A stretch of 64,000 bases of DNA from Distichodus sexfasciatus (Eukaryota; Chordata; Actinopteri; Characiformes; Distichodontidae), in assembly GCA_032718565.1 (NCBI GenBank), contig JAVGVS010000562.1, forward strand, positions 1 through 64,000, given 5' to 3'. Position 1 is the stretch's first letter. Each line of letters opens with the position of its first letter. Positions 1 through 12,195 of the stretch are shown piece by piece. Under the pieces are notes generated by a model, which did not search any database, was not told the DNA's origin, and worked only from the letters and a program-made list of their open reading frames with translations. A program made the translations under genes and the position numbers.

Positions 1-1484
1 TTTATATCTATTTATATCTATTTATATACTATTTATTCATATCATCATATTATATTCTATTATTTTTCTATTTTTGCATATACTGTTTATCCAATGTTAG
101 CTATTGAATACCTACATTTCCCACGCAAAGCATAAAGTTTTTATCAATCCAAATAAATAAATAAATAACAATTTACCACCATCACTTTCGGAACCTTGAG
201 AGCGTCCCCTGAAGGTCATCTGATATTTTGCAGATCATTTTTGATGCAACAGAAATTAAACGTTCCGTGTAGAAAATGTTCAACAAATTTTATATATTGC
301 ACATATATAACCACATAAAATAAAATAAAATAAAATCCAATACATAATATATTATTGCATTTGTATTATTTGCATTATATTAAATATTTGATATAACATC
401 TAACTTTCCTTTATTGTTGGTGATAATAATCAGAATTTAGACGTGCTAAAAGTATAAAAAGGAATTAAAGGTAGAAGGTAGAATAAAATGGTAGAAAGGA
501 GAAATCATGAACGTGTTAACAAGACAAAAAGTCCAAAGAAAAAGAAAAAGAAACAATCTGTATTAACAAATTAAACCTGTTTTCCACCTTTAATATCCAG
601 GATATTTTGGACTCCCTTTTGAGCACCCCTACTGGTCATCTGAAGCATCGCAGGTCATTTAATGTAATAGAGTCTAGGTACAGTACATTAATTTATGTAA
701 TTTTCTTTACTAAAATAATTGGATAAATGTTATTTTATCATGTCATTTCTATTACTTTAGTGTTAGAATTGTATAAATAAACTCTGGAGAAAAAAAAATA
801 CAAATAAGCAGTACATAATTTAGACTTTTATATAATACCTTACCTATATTAAGGTGGATCAAATTATTAGCGTAGTTTATCAGAAATTATTTTAACAAGT
901 TGGTCCCATATTCTCTCTCATATTCATCTTCATAATGGTCATTTTTGATGCAAAATAATTAAAGTTGTATTATCAACCCACCACCAGATGTCGCTGTGCT
1001 AATTGTTTTCAGCACTCTCAAGCACTGTGTCTATTTTCCCGATGAATATGAAAAATATTAAAATGTACAGTATTTAAAAAACCAAGAGATGAGTTTATAG
1101 ATTAATAGAAATGCTCTGTGTTTTCCAAGCATACCTTCTGTCAACTGTAAATCATGTAGTTAAGGACGGAACTTGTATAAACCTTTCAGTCTTCCTTAAA
1201 TCTCCGTTTAAAGTGTTTAAAAGTTTGGGACGCGGTTCGGTTGCTAGGGGCCAACCCTTAGCGACAGGGTCGTATTCTAAATGTCTCCGCACTCCCTATG
1301 TAGGGCACTAGATGCAGCCTCTTTTCACTTCCTAATGTACACCACTTCCTGCCAAATGGCAATCCATTAGGCATCTAGCTGTCCCTATTTTGCAAGTCGT
1401 GACGGTCCGTGAGAAACCATTTATCCTCATATGTTCCTTTTAAAAATATTTTTAAAGATGAATATTATCTATTAAAATTACAAA

Positions 1485-1690
1485 TGTTCCTCGATGTGCA
1501 AATTATTACCAGTAATGCAGTTCTTAGACTCAGATCTCCCTTACATTTTGCAGTCAATTAATGTAACGTTGAAAAATATAAAAAATATAAAATGTACTAC
1601 TATATGTAACTAAATATATTATTACGTTATGATGAGTATGGTATAATTTTTCCCCATTGTTTTCACAATGTTTTGGTATGATTAAAAATC
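1485..1690. repeat. Diverged dispersed repeat, pair with 3930-4100
   Basis: ATTACCAGTAATGCAGTTCT, CATTGAAAAATA-like and TTATGATGAGTATGGTATAA recur in order at 3930-4100 with many differences. Class unknown. Confidence 0.5.
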
Positions 1691-3039
1691 ATATTAAATG
1701 TTGCACTTTGGCTAACACTACAAAATAGCTTTGAAAAGAAATGTGGGTGTTGGCTGATATATTTTTTACAGTTTTATAGTTCTATTTATAATTTTTGAAC
1801 AGTTACTCCGTTACTAAATCATATTGGTTTAGCTGTACACAAATTATTTAGATTTTCCTGTCACGGCAAGGAATTGTGGACATGGTTGACTGCAACTACT
1901 TAAACTGGCATTTAATAATGAATTTTATCTGCATTACGGAATGCCTCTACACCTGTTCTTTCCTCACCTCTTTCAGAGTGTTACTGAATGTAACACAACT
2001 GAACACTTGTGTTGTGTTACAACATTCTTATTTAATAAGGTTAAAGAATTGAGCCGAATTTTCTCTAGAAGATCACAGACATCGCACACCAGGTCCCCTT
2101 ATCTCACTCATCAATGTACTTCTGGAAGTCATCTCAAGCATCTTCTTATGTCTGCCCTCATGTCACTCACGGGCAGTGTATCACAAACACGAAGATCATC
2201 CAGTTCGAAGGTCAAGCGTTTGTGTGAAATTTAAAACTAGGCCCCAAATGTGACTTTTGGCCCGGACATGACGGCAAAGTCATGAAGAACTTTTTAAAAA
2301 CTTTAAAGTCGACTGGAAGTACTCTTCGTCTCTATACCTAATGAGGTTCATGTTGGGGCCAGCCATTAAGAACAATGAAATGTTAATATTTACAACCAGC
2401 CGAGCATACGTTTTTGCCTTAATGCACTCGTGCAACCATTTGGATTAGCTTTGCTGTCCTACTGAAAATCTGTGCAAATAATATGTAATGAACAGCAGAC
2501 TGAGCACAAATCTGCTCATAATGAGTTCACTTCATCAAAACCTACTTTTGGCAGACACAGTTATCCAAATTACTGGGACAGTCCTGCTGGAGCAATTTAA
2601 TGTTAAATTACACTTGGCGCTCTTAAAAAGATACCTTTTCATGTTTCGGTTTTCTTTACTATTCTTTGATCATCAAAGTAAACTTCGTTATTCACTATAC
2701 AGTAAGAGGAGACAACATGGTTCCAGTTTTAACAAGCTACAAATGCACATAGAACACACATTTATAAATAGACTAAAATATAATCTGTAAACTAGACTAA
2801 ACTGTCTAAAGTACGTTAGTAGAAAATGTAACAAAGCAATAAAAGTACTGACTTTTTACATGCATAAAATGAGCAGTGATGGATCGACAGCTTAAGGATA
2901 TAAGCAAACTATATGAGTAAAATAATAGATAACGTGCAAACTTAACAGTTTTTCTGTGTGTAGCAGCATTAAAAAAGGTTAAAAGTGCAAAGACTGCTTG
3001 TGAATCCGTGTAAGCTGGTATTAACATGGTACTGATATT

Positions 3040-3240
3040 GATTTTGAGTGTGTGTGTCATTGTGAATGCAGCACAGCGACCTCTGCATTTGACCCATCTG
3101 TGAAGAAGCAGTGGGCAGCTTTTTGGCTACAGCCGGGAAGCAGTGCTTAGGGATGATACCTTGCTAATAAGTACCTCATTGGTACATTTACCGGTCCGGG
3201 ACTTGGCAATCACGAGGCATTGGTAGCTGTAGTATTAGTA
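3040..3240 (-). mobile_element. SINE copy (TCATTGTGAACACAGCA family)
   Basis: CATTGTGAATGCAGCACAGC, CCTCTGCATTTGACCCATCT, GCAGTGGGCAGC and GGTACATTTACCGGTCCGGG on the plus strand match the family at 10550, 28870, 30127 and 40673. The head region near 3215-3240 is partial. Confidence 0.65.
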
Positions 3241-4937
3241 TTAGTAGTAATAGTGATTAAATAGAGGAAAGTTTAGATGATGTAGTGCCACAAACAATCC
3301 AAGTCTCTTCAGCTGTTAGGATCTTTTTCCCGTCTTTGATGGCATTTATTTGAACAGTGCTAAAAAACGTCACTGTACCAAAGACACTTCTCTCATCTCA
3401 GGCCTAATGCTGACTTCACCCACAACATGAGAGATCTTTCCAGAAAGAGATAAAAAGCAGAAAACCAGTCCTTTGGGACGGAATTATCAGCACGGTTCCA
3501 GGCCTGAGCGATTAGTCATTAATTACTGACAGGTGCTTGGCTCGGTGGATAAGATGTGCGCAGTGATGTGGCTTCATATCTGCCTCGGGGGAGAAATTTG
3601 GGATTTGGCTGCTTGATCCCTTGCTACAGTTCTCCAAAGCCTAAAAAGAGTCTGGAAGTTACGGCGTGTTGGAATAGGAGTCTGGTGAACGTTTCTCAGC
3701 GGGTTTTTGTTCATTCTTGTGTTCTTGCATTACCCGCTTGATGTCACCTTCCACTTTAAAAGCCTTAATTAATGATTAAAACTATCCAATAAGTACTTCT
3801 ATAAATGTACTGTAAGTCTATATTACTGCTGGTATAACATATTGTATTATATATTGTTATATTATATATATGTGAACTCTATATGTAGTTATTTTTTCAC
3901 ATTTTATAGTGATGTACAGATAAAAATTAAACATCATTACCAGTAATACAATTCCTGGATCCAGATCTTCCTCAAATTAAAGAAATAATCTCAAATAACA
4001 TTGAAAAATGAAATAGAATAAAATGTACTAAAGGCCCATAAATAGTTTTTAAAGCACATTATTATGTTATGATGAGTATGATATAATTTGCAACATTTCT
4101 AAATCTTATTAAATATGTTGACAATAACAGGAAAATGACACAATGAAATAGCCTTGAAATTATATTAAATGTGAATATATTTTTATAGCTATATCTTTAT
4201 GTACAGTGTGTACTTCATATTAGTTGGACATATTAGGTTGTTATGTAGATATGTAGAGCGTTTTGTGATAATGCCTGTTATACAAATAAAATTGATTTGA
4301 ATTTAATTGAATTATGTTTTTTGGATTCTTGGAGTTGAGAAACTATAACTGTGAAATAATTTTAAGTATGTTGATAAAATTTTTACAATGTACTTTTAGG
4401 GTTCTAGGATTCCCACCTCTCTGGTCTTCTTTCTTCTCACATTGGGTTTATTCACACACTGGCCCCCGTGGTTTTGTCGTTTTTACAGTTTGGTTGTGGA
4501 GGTCACGGCTGCGTGAGTGTGACTCCCATTTTACAGTAATGAGAGCAGCATGTGCTTCTACTTTTAACTGCTTGCCAACCCCAGATGTGGACCGTTTTAA
4601 GGGTTGGTGGGGGGCAGGGGTAGATCAGAAGCTTTTGTTTCATGAAAAAGTGGCCTGAAAAATCATGATGATTCTAAACACAACACCTCCCACACCTTGA
4701 GCACACCTCACACAACTCAGCTTCTACAGAAATAACGCCTTTAGGCTGATAAAGGGAGTGTAGGTCACTCCGAAAAGTTCAATACTGTGAATATACATAT
4801 GTTAAATGGCAGCATAATCGAACATAAAATCAGCAGCTGATGCTTATGATGGGAGATTTTTTAAATGTTGGGCAAATTTTGACAGATTTTCACAGTTGCA
4901 TTGAGAAATAAAACTGAGAAAAAATTTTGATTAAAAA

Positions 4938-5570
4938 ATGTCACGTGTTGCGTTGTCACAGTTGTGTTGTGTTGCATCACACTTGCATTGCGTTCTGTCA
5001 CTCTTGTGTTGTTTAACCCTTGCATTGTTTGGTGTCACAGTTGTGTTGTGTTATACTTGCGTTGTGTTGTTTTGTCACGCTTGCGTTGTTTTGTTTTGTT
5101 ACGCTTGCGTTGTGTTACACTTGTGTTGTGTTACACTTGTGCTGTGTTGCGGCACACTTGTGTTACACTTGTGTTGTGTTACACTTGTGTTGTGTTGTGT
5201 TACACTTGCGTTGTGTTGTGAGGTCACACTTACATTGTGTTGTGTCACATTTGTGTTGTGTTGTGTCACATTTGCACTAGGTTGTATCACACTCATGTTA
5301 TCTTGTTTCACATTTGTGTTATGTCACATCTGTGTGTCTTGCATCACATGTGCATTGTGTTGTGTCACACTAATGTGTTGTGCCACACTTCCATTGTGTC
5401 GCATCACATTTGCGCTGTGTTATGTTACACTTGCGTTGGGGTGTGTCACACTTGCGTTGTGTTGTCAGTCTTGTGTTGTTTTGTCACACTTGTTACATTT
5501 GCATTGTGTTGCATCACATTTGTGATGCATCGTGTTGTGAAGTTGCATGTGTTTTGCGTATTTGCAGTGC
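4938..5570. repeat. Minisatellite-like GTTGTGTTACACTTG array
   Basis: About 630 bases of irregular repeats of ACACTTGTGTTGTGTT and variants (CACATTTGTGTTGTGTTGT, CACGCTTGCGTTG), unit roughly 16-24 bases. Strong strand asymmetry: G and T on the plus strand with very few stops, which creates overlapping long open frames (up to 195 codons, Cys/Val/Leu-rich) in several frames. These frames are artefacts of composition. Confidence 0.9.
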
Positions 5571-6640
5571 GTCTATGAACGTGCAGCGCGTTTTGTCATT
5601 GTTTTAGCATTATAGTGTTTTGTGTTGTCATTTTGATGAAAGTGTTCTGGGAATTTGTGTAGCGTCATGGTAGTTGCAGTGTGTTTACATGTGCGTTGAT
5701 TGACATGTTTTGTTGTTTGTTTGTTTGTTTGTTTTAAATTACATTACCACAGCAGTTTTTGTCCAGTAAGCTCTCTTGGCAATCTTGTCAAACCACAACT
5801 ACTCTTTTAGTTGGAAAATGACTGTACCACAATATCTACTTTTCACTACTTTATTCAAACTGCTGTAGAAAACTGTATAAAAGTTAAGTGTTGTGAGGCT
5901 GGATCTGGATTTTAATGTCATCTCCGTTTTGTTCTGGTAAATAAAACACTATGTTGTTCTTTTTAATCTGTTATTTTCACTGCTGGACTCTGTTTACTCA
6001 CACGTCGTATGATATCATTCTGTCTGGAATCATTTAAGTCGATGTTAATTTAAGTCACATGAGACAATAAGGAAATTGCAACTCAAAGTAACTGGTTTCA
6101 TCAAAGATTTTGAGTAATCTTAATCAATCTTAACAAAGGTCTTTGATAGAAGATTCCTGAGAAAACATAAAAATGTATTCCTTTAAAATGTCAATGGGAT
6201 TTTGTGGGCCTGGAGAGATTACACATTTCACAAGTTGACAAGTAATTACTTTCCCTCTTTGGCTCAGTAAGTATTAGCTAATCAGTTAAAGGTGGAGTTT
6301 CCAGCGTCTGCTCCAAACGGATCCAGAACATTTCCCTTGAGTTTTTAAAGGAGGTTAAGCAGCTCTAGCTGGGATTAAATGACCATCATCTGTCCTAGTT
6401 AGGGTTGGGTGCCGAGGTCGGTACTTTTAAAGGTACCGACCGAATGATGTCGCCCTAAAACATCTTGAAGGGAAAGACACACACACAGATATACACACAC
6501 TAATTTATTTGGCAATCTTGCTGCATGTTGAGCAGGGCAGCAGACTGTCATGTTGCTTCATCTGGACTCCATCAGTAATGACAGCTTAATCTGTGTCATT
6601 CATTCTTCTCAAAGATCAAAGTAAGACAATAAACCCATTT

Positions 6641-6646
6641 CCCACA

Positions 6647-6679
<33 letters not shown>
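6641..6679. repeat. (CA)n microsatellite
   Basis: About 17 CA units with one CATA interruption. Confidence 0.9.
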
Positions 6680-6680
<1 letters not shown>

Positions 6681-6904
6681 AGCCGTTCCCATTGGACTTC
6701 TCTCAGTCCTTCATTTCTTATTTGTGAAACTTTAAGAACAGCACCTTCAGCGACTAGCATTTATTCTCTATATGTACTGTATGTTTATATCATATCACAC
6801 TAACATTCTATAGTTCATTGACATATTTTTAGAACCATATTTTACTGTTCATTTGCTCCAAACTCTAATCCATTATAGATGTACATTTACAATAAAGCAT
6901 CTTT

Positions 6905-7075
6905 TATCTTGTTTCTAGAACCACTCTTGGAGTGTTCAATGAATTTGATCATAGATGTAAAAATAATATTTAAACAACAGATACTTAGGTAATGTGGATA
7001 ACAAATGTCTCACTCAACATCAAGAATCAATATACATATTTAGGAGCAGTAGCTGACTTCATTTTTCCTTTAGAT
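6905..7075. repeat. Diverged dispersed repeat, pair with 7900-8050
   Basis: GGAGTGTTCAATGAATTTGA...CAACATCAAGAATCAATA...TTTAGGAGCAGTAGCTGACT corresponds in order to GGAGTGTTCAATTAATTTAA...CAACAACAATCAATAAAA...TTTAGAAGCACTGACTTAAT at 7900-8050. Class unknown. Confidence 0.55.
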
Positions 7076-9540
7076 TTTTAAAAATTATTTGACAAAAAAT
7101 GTTACAGATTAAAAACTTTAATATAAACCCTCTTTTCTGATGCTTGAGTTTGTTGGCACCTCCAACCAGTGTTAAATAATATTAATATTCTGACACAAAC
7201 AAAAATTTGAGAAATGTAATTTTTTTCTTCATTTCAAAAGTCTATGTAAATATTATTTTCAAAGTGTAAAACTCACAATTTTCAAATTCATTGTGACCCC
7301 TCCAAACAGTGTTAAATAACTGGCTGGACACGTAATTGCACGTACTGGAATGTAATTGTGAGCATTTGAAATGTGTAAGTTAAAAATTTTAATTGTATGA
7401 AATATATACATGCACACACAATGGCTAAGTGAAATTAATTATTGACATAAATTACAATTGTTAGATCACTTTGTCTGTTCACCATCAAACATCTTTTTGT
7501 GTCTTCCTCAGTCTTCTTGTGAGCTGCAAGCCGTTGTCTTCTTTCCACACTTATCCTAATGATCTGTTGAAAGCGTGGTCTGCATGAGGTCTGGCTAAAA
7601 CCCAACTGCTTTCTCTGCGTAATAAATCCCAGACTGTTCCCACCCGTTCAATTAGCTTTTAAAGCCGGCTTCACCTCTCAAAATGACAAATAAATTAAAT
7701 TAAATTAAAATGATAAATTAAATGACAAATATAGACTGTGCCACGCACATGTGTTTTATATTAACATTTTACAGGCATGCAGGGCCACATTGCAGCACAA
7801 TTAATTACATTACACAACATCAGACACAATAATGTGAAGGTTACAGTTACCTCATTTAAAAATAAATGTGCTAACATGTTACCAGTTTATTTCCATATTT
7901 CTAGTTTTGGGATTTTTGGGGAGTGTTCAATTAATTTAATGGAAGTGCTAAAAAGCTATTATATGAGTGAATAGAGACATCTTGCTTGACAACAACAATC
8001 AATAAAAATGAATAAGAAACACATTTAGAAGCACTGACTTAATCTTTCTTAGTAAGTTATTTTTTCAAACGAGTGCAAAGTGAAGACACAAAGGCTTACA
8101 ATTTATTATATATGGTTATCATCTGGGCTCAATCATAAACACACACACACGCACACACGAAAGAAAAAACGGCCTAATCCTTCCTGTTCTTTGATATGCT
8201 GTCAATCTCTAAATCAGACCTCCAAAGTATAGACTTCAACATCTGGAAATATCAAATATTACCAGCTAATTTGGCATAAGTAGGATTAACCCAAACTTCA
8301 ATAAGAATGTTGCTCACACACACACACACCACAGGAAGGAGGAAGGCGTTTTGCTTTATGGCCTGGAGAGAAGCCAGACATGGGTGTGAGAGTCAAAAAG
8401 AAAAGGGAGTCAAACGAAGAGCAGATCGAGAAGGAGATGAAACGAGCTTTAAATTCCAAACACAGAGAGAAGGTTTGGCCAAGAGATGAAGAGTCAGGAT
8501 CACTCTAATGTTTTTCACTTGTTTGTTCTATTACATCATTTAATTTTATTATGTGTCATATGAGTCAAATGGTGATGGAATAATAGAAAAATCCCTGAAT
8601 AATGAGAGCAATATTTAAAACAGACTAGCAATTTCTGAAGAAACTGTGCTATTTCTGCATGCTAAAAATTGTAGAAAAGTTAAAAGGAGAAATAAAGCCC
8701 ATTTATAGATATTTTTGCTGTAATAGTTTGTTCTTAATGGTGGCGTCCCGTTGTGGCTAAAATAGGGAATGGCAGCCTTAATGGTGGCACCCCCTTGTTA
8801 CCAAAATAGGCAACTACAATTTTTAAAAACCTGTTAAAAACAGAACAGACCTGCCAGGATTTCACGATGTTGCGATCACAACTATTAATGCAAATTCAGC
8901 CAATGCTGTAACATTATTACTGTAGTAGACTGTAGTTTGGCTGATAATGAGAAGAACAAAATGGGAAAATGATGAGAACGAGGCAATTGCTGGTATCCAG
9001 CTATCACAATTAATTTAAAAAAATGTCTATATTTATGACCAAATTACAGCTATGAAGTAACCATCATAATACAGTTTCTATTGTTCGGTTTAGTAAATAA
9101 ATAAACTTGTAATAAGCACTTCCAGACTTTAAACCACCACAGAATTTCTGAAAAACTTGCAGAATGTAGTGCTGCTTTAATTTTTACTTTGCATGCATTT
9201 TGCATGCAGGATTGGACTTTGATGTGACTTTACTAGAACATTCTTTGCCTCTCTTTTAAAATGGCACTATAAAATGTGGCAACCACAGAGTATAGGCATG
9301 TGGCGAGAACTCAAGGGGGGTCCAGAATGGACTCATATATTCTTGGTTATATGTCCTCATATCTCAGTAAAACAAAACATACACACATGCCCACACACAC
9401 ACACAAATACACATTCGCAATAGGCATTACAATCCCATTTTATTTGTGATCTGAAAAGTTTCATCCCACTTGAGCATTTTCATCTTATTTTGAAGAACAA
9501 AATTATTTGAGGAATCTGATTGCCTTGAGTGATTTTAACA

Positions 9541-9897
9541 TTCATTCATTCATTCATTCATTATCTGAACCACTGAATCCCAACTAGGGTCACAGGGGGA
9601 CCGGAGCCTATCCCGGGCACAAGGTGGGGAACAACCCTGGGCAGGCACCAACACACACACTCACACAATCACACTCACATTCACACCCTACGGGGCCAAT
9701 TTAGAGTCACCAATTAACCTATAGTGCATGCCTTTGGACTGTGGGTGTAAACCGGAGCGCCCGGAGAAAACCCACACAAACACAGGGAGAGCATGCAAAC
9801 TCCACACAGAAAGGCCCTACTGCCGCCCCTGGGGTACAAACCCAGGACCTTCTCGCTGTGAGGCGGCAGCGCTAACCACTGCGCCACTGTGCCACCC
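9541..9897 (-). mobile_element. Full-length tRNA-derived SINE with 12-bp target-site duplication
   Basis: On the minus strand the element opens with GGGTGGCACAGTGGCGCAGT (A-box TGGCGCAGTGG) and then GGTTTGTACCC (diverged B-box), a tRNA-like head. The body includes the plus-strand motifs GGTGTAAACCGGAGCGCCCG and GGACCGGAGCCTATCCCGG, and the tail is (AATG)n. GTGATTTTAACA is repeated exactly at 9529-9540 and 9898-9909. A shorter copy is at 52078-52212. Confidence 0.9.
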
Positions 9898-10529
9898 GTG
9901 ATTTTAACAATTTAAGCATAAAATTTATTGGAATTCAGCACAAGTAACTCACTTATTTATTGTAAGTTACTTAAAGCACAGGTAGAAGTGGTGCCAAATC
10001 CATTTTATCATAAGTTTAAAAGTGAGACTTGTATTACATCACATATGCCCGAAATGATGCAAAAATGTAAGTACACTCAAATCTATGGCGTTATTACTTC
10101 AATTTTGACTAATTCATGTAATGTTAAGCTAGTTCTTTCTTTAAGATTACAGCGCAACTTAAGTTGTATTTTGAGCGCTGAATTTTCTTGACCAGAGCAT
10201 TTTCCCAACCCATTAAGCACTAAGATGTTTCCACAAGTAGACAATTCTCTCTCTTTTTTTTAAATGTGGGTTTGCTTGGGGCATATAAAGTAATTTCCTA
10301 GGTTTGTACTGTGTTAATGGAAAATGGTACATCTCTGGGGCTCTGCACGGCTGGTTTGCATTAGCTCCCAGTTCAATGCAATACTCTCAACTTCCATTCT
10401 GAAGACAGGGCATTTTTTCGTTCACATTTCACTTCAGATACTGTCCCTGGTTCAATTTAGGTGTAGCTACCCTAAATGTTCTGTCCTTTGAAGGAACCTG
10501 TCTTGTTGGGCCAGTTGGTAGAGTAATGG

Positions 10530-10720
10530 TTGGTGAATTTAAGTGAGTGATTATTTGTCATTGTGAACGCAGCACACAAAACAGTGCACCACAACCAAAT
10601 GTGACCTCTGTATTTGACCCATCCGTGAAGGAGTAGTGGGCACCTTTTTTGGCAGTACCCTTGCTTGTGAGTACCTCAGTGGTACCGTTACCGATTCGGG
10701 ACTTGCTGTCACAGGACCAA
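10530..10720 (-). mobile_element. SINE copy (TCATTGTGAACACAGCA family)
   Basis: TTGTCATTGTGAACGCAGCA, CTCTGTATTTGACCCATCCG and TACCTCAGTGGTACCGTTAC mark the family body; the tRNA-like head is not resolved. Confidence 0.65.
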
Positions 10721-12059
10721 TTCCAAATCATCATTTACTTAAATTCACTTGTTGGCAGCACTTTCGTGCCAAATGGGTCTCTGTAAAATCCTTGCTACCT
10801 TGTGAAAAGTATATACAAACTAAGATTGCCATATCTTACTTTTTAGAATTGTTGAAATATTGTATAGATGGCCAAAATGCTATGGTAGCTATATATTGTT
10901 GGCTAACATTGATACACCTTATGCAAAGTCAGACATCAAACTAAGTTTAGCTTAATACGTACAATTTGGCAACAAATGGTATTGTTAGACATGCAACTTC
11001 TTAAAGTTTGATTGAGATTTTATGTTTGCTTGTCTTTCCTATGGGTTTGTTACATTAGTATGTGTGTTCCTCTGTTTAAAAATGTTATGGCAAATATCTA
11101 TGTAGTGTCATAAGACTTGAGCAGACAAAGTTCTGGATTAAAAACAGATTTTGTAATCATTTTGCAGATTTGATTTGTGAAGTATATTGAACTTGCTAAT
11201 GATTATTAGTAATTATTGAGAAATTAGTAATTTTCTATCAATTTGCTAACCGGTTTGGCTTTAGTATCTGTTTCGAGATCAGCCTCGACTCAGGCGTTTC
11301 TCTTTATAGAGTATATTGGATTTTCAGTCAAACATCTCATTAACATTTCCACTAAATAAAAATAGATTTATAAAACTACATGCTTGTTGGGGACATTTTG
11401 ACAGAAATCCTGAGGGAGATCGAGGTAAAGGTGCAGTTGTAGCTCTGTGTATTACTTCTTTTAGTAAACAATTAGCAACATGCTATGTTTACGATGACGA
11501 ATCGCCAGAATTCACATAAATATCACAAGGGAACATATATAAAATCATACAACTTAAATATGAAAACATAAATTTCAAAAAGGCGTAATTTATGAAACGC
11601 CACTGACAAGATTCCCTTAAAAACGCGTTGCCTACTTAGGCAGCTTCTGCGCAAATGGAGCGCACCCTGTCCCACTGAGGAAGTCAACAAGCTCCATTCA
11701 TCTCTCTTTCTCTCCCTCCTTCCCTTCATTCTTTCTTTCCACCATCTGACAATGCACAATTGCGTTTTGCTTCTCCTAAACATCGCAGCCAAACACTACC
11801 AAGAAGCGACTGACGAGAGGGTTGAGATTGTAATCAGTCAGAGGAATAAACAAGTATTTTTTGACAGGTGCATTTGGGTACCACCGTTCCACTATAACAA
11901 CGAATAAATGGATTTCTATCCGCTTTTGCAAAAGTCGGTTTATTTATTAACACTCTTAAGATGATTTCCACACTTATTTGGTTGCATTTTTGTATCCAGA
12001 CGTCTTAATTCCCTTTTTTTCTTTCGTGGATATTTTTGATCTTCGTTGCGCACATTCCA

Positions 12060-12195
12060 ACTGACAATGACGGGAACTCCTGAGAAACAACGCAGCATTC
12101 ATCTGGACGTGAAGGTCCCAAGTAGCTTGTTGTAAAAGGAATTTGTTCATTTACACAAATGTAAACACATGAAGACAGAGACAAAACTCCCGAAC
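12060..12195 (+). promoter_or_regulatory. ntn4: Probable ntn4 5' UTR / promoter-proximal region
   Basis: Sequence directly upstream of the ntn4 start codon. No TATA box or splice acceptor is evident just before the ATG, so the ATG exon is probably also the first exon. The transcription start cannot be placed from sequence alone. Confidence 0.35.

Larger units (their letters stand above)
1..12059. other. Gene-free left flank, AT-rich with diverged repeats
   Basis: No exon with recognisable protein homology. Apart from the elements listed separately it holds diverged pairs: 180-250 with 600-670 (GGTCATCTGA ... GCAGATCATTT), 1485-1690 with 3930-4100 (TTACCAGTAATGCAG, TTATGATGAGTATG), and 6905-7075 with 7900-8050 (GGAGTGTTCAATGAATTTGA type). 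It also has CA microsatellites at 6641-6679, 8138-8160 and 9381-9413, and a short tandem at 8738-8812. Confidence 0.6.

Noticed and set aside
4938..5525. 195-codon open frame, Cys/Val/Leu-rich
   Set aside because: It is a translation of the GTTGTG minisatellite; other frames in the same array are also open and no domain or splice context exists.
9928..10191. 87-codon plus-strand frame after the SINE
   Set aside because: No homology, no splice signals in keeping with an exon, AT-rich composition like the surrounding intergenic DNA.
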